Below are positions 16,474-24,194 of a stretch of DNA of 64,000 nt, piece by piece. The DNA comes from Prevotella melaninogenica. Lineage in GTDB: Bacteria > Bacteroidota > Bacteroidia > Bacteroidales > Bacteroidaceae. A program made the position numbers and the translations under genes. The DNA lies in assembly GCF_013267595.1 (NCBI RefSeq), contig NZ_CP054011.1:1750147-1814146 (forward strand). Reading direction: 5' to 3'. Position 1 is the first letter of the stretch. Each line of letters starts with the position of its first letter. The notes beneath the pieces were generated by a model. It was not told the origin of the DNA. It saw nothing but the letters and a program-made list of their open reading frames with translations, and did not search any database.

Positions 16474-18396
16474 TTACTTCTTTGGTTTGCGTCTTGCCCA
16501 TCCTTCTTCAGAGAAGTCTGGTTCATCGCCCTTTAGCTTAGCTGGACTGGATTTCATAAGTTCCTTCCAATCATCTTTCTTGAACTTATGCTGGCCTCCG
16601 AAAGGATTCTCATCATACTGGCGACGACCACGGCCTTTGCGCTCACGAGCGTCCTGACGACCTTCGCCACGGCTGCCGTAACCACCACGGCCGCCTGCAG
16701 AGCGACCATTGCCACTGGCTGAACGACCATTAGACGAATGACCGTGACCACCTTCTTCTGCATCGTTACAACGCACCTTACGACCTTTATAGGTAGCACC
16801 GTCCAGTGACTGCATCACCTTCTGAGCGTCCTGCTCTGGCACTTCGATGTAGCTTTGTTTAGCAAGGAGGTCGATATGTCCTACAGCCTGCTTACCATGC
16901 ACATTCTTATTGATGAACTGCATCACCTCACCCGGATAGAAACCATCTGCCTTACCGAGATTGATAAAGAGTCGCTTATAACCACTCTCCGCCTTACGTG
17001 GACCACGGTTGCGACTTCCTCTGCCTTCACCTCTTGTGCCACGGCTATCCTCACGTGCACTACGTGACGATGGCTTCTCAATCTCCTGAGCATTCTTATA
17101 ATAGTCAAGGAAGCGACCAAAGGTTGCAGAAACAATCTTCTTGATGACAACCTCCTTATCGATATACTCGAATTGTCGGTTGATATCCTTCATATAAGGT
17201 GCAATCTGGTCCTCATCAACGTCTGTCTTCAGGATGTCATCCATTGTCTTAAACAGCTGCTTCTTGCAGATTTCCTCTGGTGAAGGCAGTGTTCCGTCAA
17301 CAAAGTCCTTACTGATTTCGCGTTCAATATTACGTACCTTATACTTCTCACGTGAGTGAATAATCGAGATTGAAGTACCCTTCTTTCCTGCACGACCCGT
17401 ACGGCCAGAACGGTGGGTGTAGTTCTCGATATCATCAGGGAGACCATAGTTGATAACGTGTGTCAAGTCGTTCACATCCAATCCACGTGCTGCAACGTCT
17501 GTAGCGACGAGAATCTGTGTGAGATGTGAGCGGAACTTCTGCATCGTAAGGTCACGCTGCTGCTGCGAGAGGTCGCCATGCAACGCCTCTGCATTGTATC
17601 CGTCCTTAATCAACTTGTCAGCAATCTCCTGTGTCTCAACCTTTGTACGGCAGAATACAATCGCATAAATCTTTGGATAGAAGTCAACCAATCGCTTCAA
17701 GGCAAGGTACTTGTCGCGTGCATTCACCATATAATAAATATGGTTTACACTCTCAGCACCCTCGTTACGGCTACCCACTACAATCTCTTTATAGTCATGT
17801 AGATAACCCTTTGCAACGCGCTCTACCTCACGACTCATCGTAGCCGAGAACAACAATGTGTTACGATCTTCAGGTACACCGGTCAATATCTCAGTGATAC
17901 TCTCTTGGAAACCCATGTTCAACATCTCGTCAGCCTCGTCCAAAACAACGTTTCTAACCTTGTCAAGACGAGCCTTACCACGGTGCATAAGGTCAATCAG
18001 TCGGCCCGGTGTAGCCACGATAATCTGTACACCATGACGCAACTGGCGAATCTGTGTATCGATAGATGCACCACCATAGACAGCTGCGATATGCAAATGA
18101 GGGATATACTTACTGAATTCCTTTAGGTCATCGGCAATCTGCAAGCAAAGTTCACGCGTAGGACTAAGCACGATAGCCTGCGTCTCCTTGCTGCTTGTAT
18201 CAATACGTTGCAGCAAAGGCAAACCGAATGCAGCCGTCTTACCCGTACCAGTCTGTGCCAGTGCGATGACGTCGTTACGATTACCAAGTAAATAAGGGAT
18301 TACTTCTTCCTGTACAGGCATTGGATGTTCAAATCCAAGCTCACTAATGGCGCGACGAATCTCTTCGCTCACACCTAACTCTTCAAATGTCTTCAA
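16474..18396 (-). CDS. deaD: DEAD-box RNA helicase with DbpA-type RNA-binding domain
   Basis: A 640-residue ATP-dependent RNA helicase. The Q motif (FEELGVSEEIRRAISELGF, ending PMPVQ), motif I AQTGTGKTAAF, motif II DEAD, motif III SAT and motif VI HRSGRTGRAG lie in residues 1-~345. A DbpA/CsdA-type RNA-binding domain covers about 468-545 (YKRLFINLGKADGFYPGEV, SYIEVPEQDAQKVM). The C terminus is low-complexity, rich in Gly, Arg and Ser. The start codon appears to be TTG at 18396: the Q motif begins at residue 4, an in-frame stop lies four codons upstream, and the next Met is residue 27. It has a long structured leader and lies divergent to pnp; it may act in ribosome assembly or RNA decay. Confidence 0.93.
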   Translation of the reverse strand: MKTFEELGVSEEIRRAISELGFEHPMPVQEEVIPYLLGNRNDVIALAQTGTGKTAAFGLPLLQRIDTSSKETQAIVLSPTRELCLQIADDLKEFSKYIPHLHIAAVYGGASIDTQIRQLRHGVQIIVATPGRLIDLMHRGKARLDKVRNVVLDEADEMLNMGFQESITEILTGVPEDRNTLLFSATMSREVERVAKGYLHDYKEIVVGSRNEGAESVNHIYYMVNARDKYLALKRLVDFYPKIYAIVFCRTKVETQEIADKLIKDGYNAEALHGDLSQQQRDLTMQKFRSHLTQILVATDVAARGLDVNDLTHVINYGLPDDIENYTHRSGRTGRAGKKGTSISIIHSREKYKVRNIEREISKDFVDGTLPSPEEICKKQLFKTMDDILKTDVDEDQIAPYMKDINRQFEYIDKEVVIKKIVSATFGRFLDYYKNAQEIEKPSSRSAREDSRGTRGEGRGSRNRGPRKAESGYKRLFINLGKADGFYPGEVMQFINKNVHGKQAVGHIDLLAKQSYIEVPEQDAQKVMQSLDGATYKGRKVRCNDAEEGGHGHSSNGRSASGNGRSAGGRGGYGSRGEGRQDARERKGRGRRQYDENPFGGQHKFKKDDWKELMKSSPAKLKGDEPDFSEEGWARRKPKK

Positions 18397-18545
18397 ATTC
18401 GTTTGTTTATTATTTATTATCCTATATAAAAGGTAAGCTCACCACCAAACGAACCCACTAAAAAGACACTTGCCTGCGACGGGCTTCAACCAGTCAGTAC
18501 GCAGACTCTCAGGTGGTATGTTACCTTTAATTGGCTGCAAAGGTA
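18397..18545 (-). promoter_or_regulatory. Promoter and structured 5' leader of deaD
   Basis: On the minus strand a -7 box TACCTTTG (18545-18538) has TTTG 20 bp upstream, giving a transcript start near 18530 and a leader of about 135 nt. The leader can fold: GGTAA (18525-18521) with TTACC (18436-18432), ACCACC (18517-18512) with GGTGGT (18446-18441), and an inner CTGCG with CGCAG. The structure and the UUG start suggest post-transcriptional control, possibly autoregulation (inference). Confidence 0.6.
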
Positions 18546-18773
18546 CGTTAAGAAGTTGAGATGAGCAAATAAAACTCTTTATAAATCAACGGAATGGAAG
18601 AAAAAGAAGGATATAGGGTAGAGGAGGCGATGAGAATTCTAAAAAAAAGTTGATAGATTTTAGTATTTTATCATAAGCTATTAAAAAATACTACGAAAAC
18701 ACCTGTACTGTTATAAAGTCTAAAAGTGTCATCGAATATTCGTGAATTACATTTTTTTTATGTGTTTTTTTTG

Positions 18774-18910
18774 TAACTTTGCAATGTCAAATAGAAAAAT
18801 AGTCGTTATTAAAGTTAATTATTTGAGTTAGTACAAGGACACAAAACTTACGTGAGTAAGTTTGATGTTAAATGAAAGGTTTCGCAGTGATGCGAAGCCT
18901 TTCTTCTTTT
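18774..18910 (+). ncRNA. Candidate small RNA with two GTGA-capped hairpins
   Basis: A -7 box TAACTTTG (18774-18781) implies a start near 18789. Downstream are an 8-bp perfect hairpin AAACTTAC-GTGA-GTAAGTTT (18844-18863) and a 13-bp hairpin (18874-18903: GAAAGGTTTCGCA, loop GTGA, TGCGAAGCCTTTC) followed by TTCTTTT, which looks like an intrinsic terminator. Both loops are GNRA tetraloops. No credible reading frame lies inside. The 577-bp element copy B begins 23 bp after the terminator tract. Confidence 0.55.
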
Positions 18911-18932
18911 ATTCTATATGTAAAGAGGGGAC

Positions 18933-19509
18933 TTCTGTTAAATGCATGGATTGGAAATAGTGTCAAAGCTTACGCATTGGCGTGGTGTGGATATGCTCAA
19001 ATTAGATGGTTTTACAAATGGAAAAACTGCAAGATAATATGCAATTCGATATTATCTCTATCCGTAATCTTCAAATATCTTATTCTCACTTTATAGCTGC
19101 ATGTAAATTATTTTCATTTGACTCAAAACCAATACATGCTCTTTTGGCTTCTTAAAGACGCTTAATAGACTTGTAAAAGGTGCCCTTTAGGACCCTTACT
19201 AACGCCCTTTTGAAGTCCAATTAAGCACCTTTTACTTTGCTGTTTTATAACCAATTGATTTTCTGTCGGTTATAAGCTTGTCTTTTATTCATGTTTTTAT
19301 CGTTATTTATAGTTGTTTTGCTTGAGGTTTTGTAATGATTTTTCTGCGCCTTGTCTGTGATTTTGCAGTATTAAACTGAAGGAGTTTTCTATGGCAGAAG
19401 ATAATCATAGAATAGATCGCTGAGTGTCTTAGCAATGTTGTTTGTTTAATGAGTAACTTCGTTTCTTCCGTTAAGACTATACGAAGTACAATCTACACAT
19501 TGAACGGAA
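18933..19509 (+). mobile_element. 577-bp non-coding element with terminal inverted repeats, copy B
   Basis: The left end TTCTGTTAAATGC and the right end (ACATTGAACGGAA; complement TTCCGTTCAATGT) are imperfect inverted repeats. The whole length aligns with copy D at 56147-56921 once the nested insert there is removed (577 versus 576 bp). The core hairpin arms AAAAGGTGC (19175-19183) and GCACCTTTT (19225-19233) are perfectly complementary. The right end carries an extra inverted repeat, TTCCGTTAAGA with the terminal ACGGAA arm. No transposase is encoded. It sits between the candidate small RNA and the pnp promoter. Confidence 0.8.
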
Positions 19510-19635
19510 AATGACCTCCAAAAATGATAAAAGGAGATTAAAAGGAAAAGAAAAGCAAGTTAAGCGATTTAACATCTGATAATTAGCAGACCTAAAATAA
19601 ATTCGTTTTTATTTGGGTGTTACATATATAATAGG

Positions 19636-19765
19636 TAAATTTGCACGGATTAATTTTTTCGGGACGCGTGAGAAGGTAAACGTCAAGGCATTCGAGCCTA
19701 TAAAGAGTTACCACTTTTGGTTCCCAAAGATGTTGGTCAAAACAATAAGTATTTTAAAATTTTAG
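19636..19765 (+). promoter_or_regulatory. Promoter and leader of pnp
   Basis: The -7 box TAAATTTG is at 19636-19643. The leader is about 115 nt, long for this genome. PNPase leaders are autoregulated in other bacteria; no specific hairpin was proven here. Confidence 0.55.
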
Positions 19766-22021
19766 ATGAACGTAATTACGAAAACAGTTCAGTTGCCAGA
19801 TGGAAGAACCATCTCAATTGAAACCGGAAAGGTTGCAAAGCAGGCCGATGGTGCAGCAGTTCTCCGCATGGGTAACACAGTACTTCTCGCCACTGTTTGT
19901 GCAGCTAAAGAGGCAGTTCCGGGAACAGACTTCATGCCTTTGCAAGTTGATTATCGCGAGCAGTATGCTGCCGCAGGTCGTTACCCAGGTGGTTTCACCA
20001 AGCGCGAAGGCAAAGCCAATGACGACGAAATCCTAACATCACGCCTTGTGGACCGTGTTCTTCGTCCACTTTTCCCATCAGATTATCACTGTGAAGTTTA
20101 TGTACAGGTAATGTTGCTGTCTGCTGACGGCGTTGATCAGCCTGATGCACTTGCTGGTTTGGCAGCTTCTGCATCGCTTGCAGCTTCAGATATTCCAATC
20201 GAGCATACTACTTCAGAGGTTCGTGTTGCACGTGTTAACGGCGAGTACGTTATCAACCCAACTTTCGAGCAGATGAAGGAAGCTGATATGGACCTCATGG
20301 TTGGTGCTACCAAGGACAATATCATGATGGTAGAGGGTGAGATGGACGAGGTTTCTGAGCAGGATCTCATCGGTGCTTTGAAGGCTGCACACGAGGCAAT
20401 CAAGCCTATGTGTGAAATGCAGGAAGAGCTTTCAAAGGCTTGCGGTACAGATGTTAAGCGTGCATACGAAGATGAAGTCAATGATGAGGAGTTGCGTGAG
20501 GAACTCCGCAAGGCTACATACGACGCTTGCTACGCTCAGGCTCAGAGCGGTGACGATGATAAGAAGCACCGTGAGGAGACTTATGACAAGATTAAGTCTG
20601 ATTTCACCGAGGCTTATGACGCAGCTCACACAGACCTTTCAGAAGACGACCTCGAAGAAAAACACACTCTTATTGACCGTTACTTTGCTGATGTTCAGCG
20701 TGACTCAATGCGCCGTAGCGTACTTGATACGGGTAAGCGTATGGACGGTCGTGCAACAGATGAGATTCGTCCTATTTGGTGCGAGATTGATACACTACCA
20801 ATGCCACACGGAAGTTCTCTCTTCCAGCGTGGTGAAACAATGTCTCTCTCTACTTGTACTCTCGGTACAAAGATGGACGAGAAGATGGTTGATAACGTTT
20901 TGGAGAAGAGCTACCAGCGCTTCCTCCTTCACTATAACTTCCCTCCATTCTGTACAGGTGAGGCTAAGGCTCAGCGAGGTGTAGGCCGTCGCGAGATTGG
21001 TCATGGTCATCTTGCATGGCGTGGTTTGAAGGGTCAGATTCCTGCTGACTTCCCTTACACTGTTCGTTTGGTAAGTCAGATTCTCGAATCTAATGGTTCT
21101 TCTTCTATGGCAACCGTATGTGCAGGTACACTTGCATTGATGGATGCAGGTGTTCCAATGAAGAAACCAGTGTCAGGTATCGCTATGGGTCTTATCAAGA
21201 ACCCAGGAGAAGATAAGTATGCTGTACTGAGTGACATCCTCGGTGATGAGGACCACTTGGGCGATATGGACTTCAAGACAACTGGTACCAAGGACGGTTT
21301 GACAGCAACTCAGATGGATATCAAGTGTGATGGTTTGTCATTCGAAATTCTTGAGAAGGCGCTTATGCAGGCAAAGGCTGCTCGTGAGCACATCCTCAAC
21401 ATCATGACTGAGACTATTGCAGAGCCACGTGCTGAGATGAAACCACAGGTTCCACGTATCGTTCAGTTGGAGATTCCTAAGGAGTTCATCGGTGCTGTTA
21501 TCGGTCCTGGTGGTAAGATTATCCAGCAGATGCAGGAGGAAACAGGTGCTACTATCACTATCGAGGAGACTGATGGTGTTGGTAAGGTACAGGTTTCTGC
21601 ACCTAATAAGGATTCAATCGACGCTGCTTTGGGTAAGATTAAGGCAATCGTTGCCGTTCCAGAGATTGGTGAGGTTTACGAGGGTACAGTACGTTCTATC
21701 ATGCCATATGGCTGCTTCGTAGAGATTCTACCAGGTAAGGACGGCTTGCTTCACATCTCAGAAATCGACTGGAAGCGTCTTGAGACTGTTGAAGAGGCAG
21801 GTATCAAGGAAGGCGATAAGATAAAGGTTAAACTCCTCGAGATTGACCCTAAGACAGGTAAATACAAACTTTCACGCCGCGTTTTGCTTGAGAAACCAGA
21901 GGGATATGTTGAGCCACAGCGTCGTCCACGTGGTGATCGTCGTCCTCGTCGTGACGGTGAGCGTCGCTTTGATGAGCGTCGTCCACGTCGTGAGAACAAT
22001 GAATCTGAGAACAACGATTAA
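19766..22021 (+). CDS. pnp: Polyribonucleotide nucleotidyltransferase (PNPase)
   Basis: A 751-residue 3'-to-5' phosphorolytic exoribonuclease that forms a trimer. The first RNase PH domain ([24 protein letters not shown] start, then [10 protein letters not shown]) is followed by the all-helical linker (~240-320) and the second RNase PH domain ([44 protein letters not shown] with the catalytic Asp residues). A KH domain ([20 protein letters not shown]) and an S1 domain ([27 protein letters not shown]) follow. The last ~35 residues are an Arg/Asp/Glu-rich tail beyond the usual end. It lies divergent to deaD, another RNA-metabolism gene. Confidence 0.97.
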   Translation: MNVITKTVQLPDGRTISIETGKVAKQADGAAVLRMGNTVLLATVCAAKEAVPGTDFMPLQVDYREQYAAAGRYPGGFTKREGKANDDEILTSRLVDRVLRPLFPSDYHCEVYVQVMLLSADGVDQPDALAGLAASASLAASDIPIEHTTSEVRVARVNGEYVINPTFEQMKEADMDLMVGATKDNIMMVEGEMDEVSEQDLIGALKAAHEAIKPMCEMQEELSKACGTDVKRAYEDEVNDEELREELRKATYDACYAQAQSGDDDKKHREETYDKIKSDFTEAYDAAHTDLSEDDLEEKHTLIDRYFADVQRDSMRRSVLDTGKRMDGRATDEIRPIWCEIDTLPMPHGSSLFQRGETMSLSTCTLGTKMDEKMVDNVLEKSYQRFLLHYNFPPFCTGEAKAQRGVGRREIGHGHLAWRGLKGQIPADFPYTVRLVSQILESNGSSSMATVCAGTLALMDAGVPMKKPVSGIAMGLIKNPGEDKYAVLSDILGDEDHLGDMDFKTTGTKDGLTATQMDIKCDGLSFEILEKALMQAKAAREHILNIMTETIAEPRAEMKPQVPRIVQLEIPKEFIGAVIGPGGKIIQQMQEETGATITIEETDGVGKVQVSAPNKDSIDAALGKIKAIVAVPEIGEVYEGTVRSIMPYGCFVEILPGKDGLLHISEIDWKRLETVEEAGIKEGDKIKVKLLEIDPKTGKYKLSRRVLLEKPEGYVEPQRRPRGDRRPRRDGERRFDERRPRRENNESENND

Positions 22022-22040
22022 TCGTTTGTTATAGTACTAT

Positions 22041-22083
22041 AATCCCCCAGAAGCAGCCTATAAGCTTACTGGGGGATTTATTT
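22041..22083 (+). terminator. Terminator after pnp
   Basis: The stem AATCCCCCAG with CTGGGGGATT encloses an 18-base loop and is followed by TATTT. Apart from this and the next promoter, nothing was seen in 22022-22333. Confidence 0.75.
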
Positions 22084-22284
22084 CTCTATCTACAAAGCCA
22101 AGTAGAGTCTAAACCTAATTCTATTGGATGTATTGATCAACTATATGATTATCATTTAGTTATTAAACCAATAAATTTACCGATTGGACAAGGTATACGT
22201 GTAGTACCCATGAAAATAAAATAAAACTTGCACGATAAATATAAATAAAGGTTAAAACATTCTTGTTTTTAATTCTAAATACAA

Positions 22285-22292
22285 TATCTTTG
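22285..22292 (+). promoter_or_regulatory. -7 box of the NlpE-like lipoprotein gene
   Basis: TATCTTTG matches TAnnTTTG, 41 bp before the ATG at 22334. Confidence 0.65.
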
Positions 22293-22333
22293 CACCGCGA
22301 GAGTTAAAATAGAGTTTACAATATAAAACTAAA

Positions 22334-22801
22334 ATGATTATGAAAAAGATTATGTTTTTGGTAGCTGCTTGTGCAGCTATGGTAGCTTGTAACAATGGCA
22401 AGACTACTGCAAACAACGAGGGTGCAGATTCTGCAGTTCAGGATTCAGCTGCTGCTGGCGACTCTGCTGTTTACGAGGGTTTGACACCTGCAGCTGATGT
22501 TGCTGGTATCAAGTATCGTGTTGCTTTGGCAAAGGATTCATCAAATGGTTTCAGCGTATCTGAGTCTTACATGAAGTCTGCTTCTGAGGCTGATACTGTT
22601 TACAACTATACAGGTAAATATCAGGTTGTAGAGAAGGACGTTAAGGGTAAGAAAAATACTTACTACCAGTTCGAGTTGGGTAAGGACAACAAGACCAACT
22701 TCCTCGTAGTAAACGATTCTACACTTCGTCTTGTTAACTCTGACTTCGAGGAGCCAGCAGTTAATACAAAGGATATGAACTACGACTTGAAGTTGAAGTA
22801 A
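22334..22801 (+). CDS. NlpE-like N-terminal domain lipoprotein
   Basis: A 155-residue small lipoprotein. The signal sequence ends in lipobox AMVAC (Cys19 from the first Met); a second in-frame ATG two codons later would fit as well. After a low-complexity Ala/Asp/Ser linker (~25-50), the body GIKYRVALAKDSSNGFSVSE and onward (YNYTGKYQV, YYQFELGKDNKTNFLVVND, LRLVNSDFEE) resembles the small beta-barrel of NlpE, a copper- and envelope-stress-linked lipoprotein in enterics. The CxxC of E. coli NlpE is absent, so only the fold is suggested. It has its own promoter and terminator and is probably well expressed (inference). Confidence 0.7.
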   Translation: MIMKKIMFLVAACAAMVACNNGKTTANNEGADSAVQDSAAAGDSAVYEGLTPAADVAGIKYRVALAKDSSNGFSVSESYMKSASEADTVYNYTGKYQVVEKDVKGKKNTYYQFELGKDNKTNFLVVNDSTLRLVNSDFEEPAVNTKDMNYDLKLK

Positions 22802-22829
22802 GAAGAATCTGTAAACAAAACATTAATAT

Positions 22830-22873
22830 AAAAGGGCTTGCCAAGGGTTTATACCTTGTGCAAGCCCTTTTTC
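22830..22873 (+). terminator. Terminator after the NlpE-like gene
   Basis: AAAGGGCTTGC pairs with GCAAGCCCTTT (partner reads TGCAAGCCCTTT) and a T run follows. Confidence 0.8.
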
Positions 22874-22987
22874 TGTAGGGTAGGGATGATTCGTCTTTAT
22901 CATGTAATGAATACTTCTCTTCGGTTGTATGGCTCTTTTCTAATGGTATGTAGCGTTTATTATGAGAAATGATAAGAACGTGTTTAG

Positions 22988-23075
22988 GCTTTCTCACCAT
23001 TGGTGTTAATGCTCCGCACGATGTGTGCTAAGCCTCCGCACCATTGGTGCGGAGCGTTAACACGAATGGTGATGA
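22988..23075. repeat. 22-bp palindrome-centred tandem array, copy 2
   Basis: Units start at 22988 (partial), 23010, 23032 and 23054. The third contains the perfect palindrome GCACCATTGGTGC. Period and sequence match the arrays at 16276 and 44092. The remainder of 22874-23254 shows nothing else. Confidence 0.8.
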
Positions 23076-23254
23076 TGAGAATATCGATACTTTCTCATTG
23101 TTTATTTCCAGAGTAAACGCTAATGATTGGACAGCGAGCGATGCTTATCAAGACTGCATAAAACGCCTGATATGATTTTGATACTCCTTATAGAAACAAA
23201 AATAGGGACACGTCTGTGCCCCTATTTGATATTGTAATTTAGCAAGAATGAATC

Positions 23255-23809
23255 TTATCTTCTTGCCATGAAGAAACTTGTACCAGCCTGCATCTGACGA
23301 ACCTCATATACACCATTTGCATCAAGTGTAACGTCTGCTGTCAAACCATTGTTGAGGAAAGCCTTTACAGAACCATCACCATTGAAGTGAATAATCTTCT
23401 GCTCCTTACCCTCAGCATTCATGTACCATGTGTTCTCCTGCTTGTTGTAAGTGAAGTAGAATACGCTACCATCTGGCTTTGTAATCTGATAACCATTCTC
23501 GAGATACTTTACAGCATAAATCAAACCATCGTCACCCTTGATGTTGCGTGTTTTACCAACGCGGTTAGCAACAGGATTATCACCTGTCCAGAATTCAATA
23601 CTGTTGAGTACGAGTGCATCAGCAGCACTACAGAATGCGTAGGCAGGAGAAATTACGAGGAAGATAATCTCATTGAGGAACTTAGATTTTGTAGCGTGCT
23701 TGTTCCACTTTGCGAGTTTGTTGAACAAAGCAAATGAACCTACACATGAACTCATGAGTGTTGCGCCAAGCAAGAGGGCAACCATAGACTTGATTCCTTT
23801 TGTTTTCAT
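23255..23809 (-). CDS. DUF3332 family lipoprotein
   Basis: About 184 residues. The ATG at 23809 (MKTKGIKSMVALLLGA) is preferred; the longer frame starts with TTG. The lipobox is MSSC. A hydrophobic segment near residues 50-70 (FLNEIIFLVISPAYAFCSAA) and the following LNSIEFWTGDNP match the DUF3332 pattern. The C-terminal half is beta-rich (YAVKYLENGYQITKPDGSV, DGSVKAFLNNGLTADVTLD). Function is unknown. The family is common in Bacteroides and Prevotella. Confidence 0.8.
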   Translation of the reverse strand: MKTKGIKSMVALLLGATLMSSCVGSFALFNKLAKWNKHATKSKFLNEIIFLVISPAYAFCSAADALVLNSIEFWTGDNPVANRVGKTRNIKGDDGLIYAVKYLENGYQITKPDGSVFYFTYNKQENTWYMNAEGKEQKIIHFNGDGSVKAFLNNGLTADVTLDANGVYEVRQMQAGTSFFMARR

Positions 23810-24000
23810 AACTTTCAAATTAGTTTATTTGGTGAATATTAATCTATTATTACTAAGCGGTTTAATTTATGTCTACAAAAATAATACTCTTATTTTTATT
23901 AAGAGATAATTTTATTTTATGATATTGAATGTTTGGTGTTTTTAACTTGATAAGTTAATGTTTTTGACATAACAAACGCTTTTGTTAACGCTTTTTCAAT

Positions 24001-24194
24001 CCCGAATCGGTTATTAGAGCCTAAACATATTTTGTTTTATTATCGATCACCTTGGCTGTCTTTTGGGCGTAGGCGTAGCGGGCTACGTCAAGTTAAAAAG
24101 GCAGACAAGTTGGCGATAAGAAAATAAAAAATATTAGGAAACAATGCTATAGTTATAAAAACAATATATATTGTGGTCTAATAACCTATTCGGG
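24001..24194. mobile_element. ~195-bp MITE-like element, copy 1
   Basis: The left end CCCGAATCGGTTATTAGAGC and the right end (complement CCCGAATAGGTTATTAGACC) are inverted repeats. The interior aligns with the element at 56589-56783 in opposite orientation, sharing ATTGTTTCCTAA and AAAACAAAATATGTTTAGGC. The right flank carries TTAA; the left flank is degenerate (CAAT). There is no coding capacity. The end of the DUF6377 gene runs into it. Confidence 0.8.

Noticed and set aside
18872..19096. 74-codon open frame starting in the small-RNA terminator and running into element copy B
   Set aside because: It begins inside a perfect hairpin, has no homology I can recognise, and is not kept in copy D.
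19661..19720. tRNA-like segment (GGCATTCGAGCCT) in the pnp leader
   Set aside because: No acceptor stem, D arm or anticodon arm can be drawn around it.
20412..20984. 190-codon open frame overlapping pnp in another frame
   Set aside because: It is a shadow of the strongly conserved pnp coding sequence, with no start signal or family motif.
22988..23075. Possible CRISPR array
   Set aside because: Units are directly adjacent with no unique spacers, and no cas genes are present.
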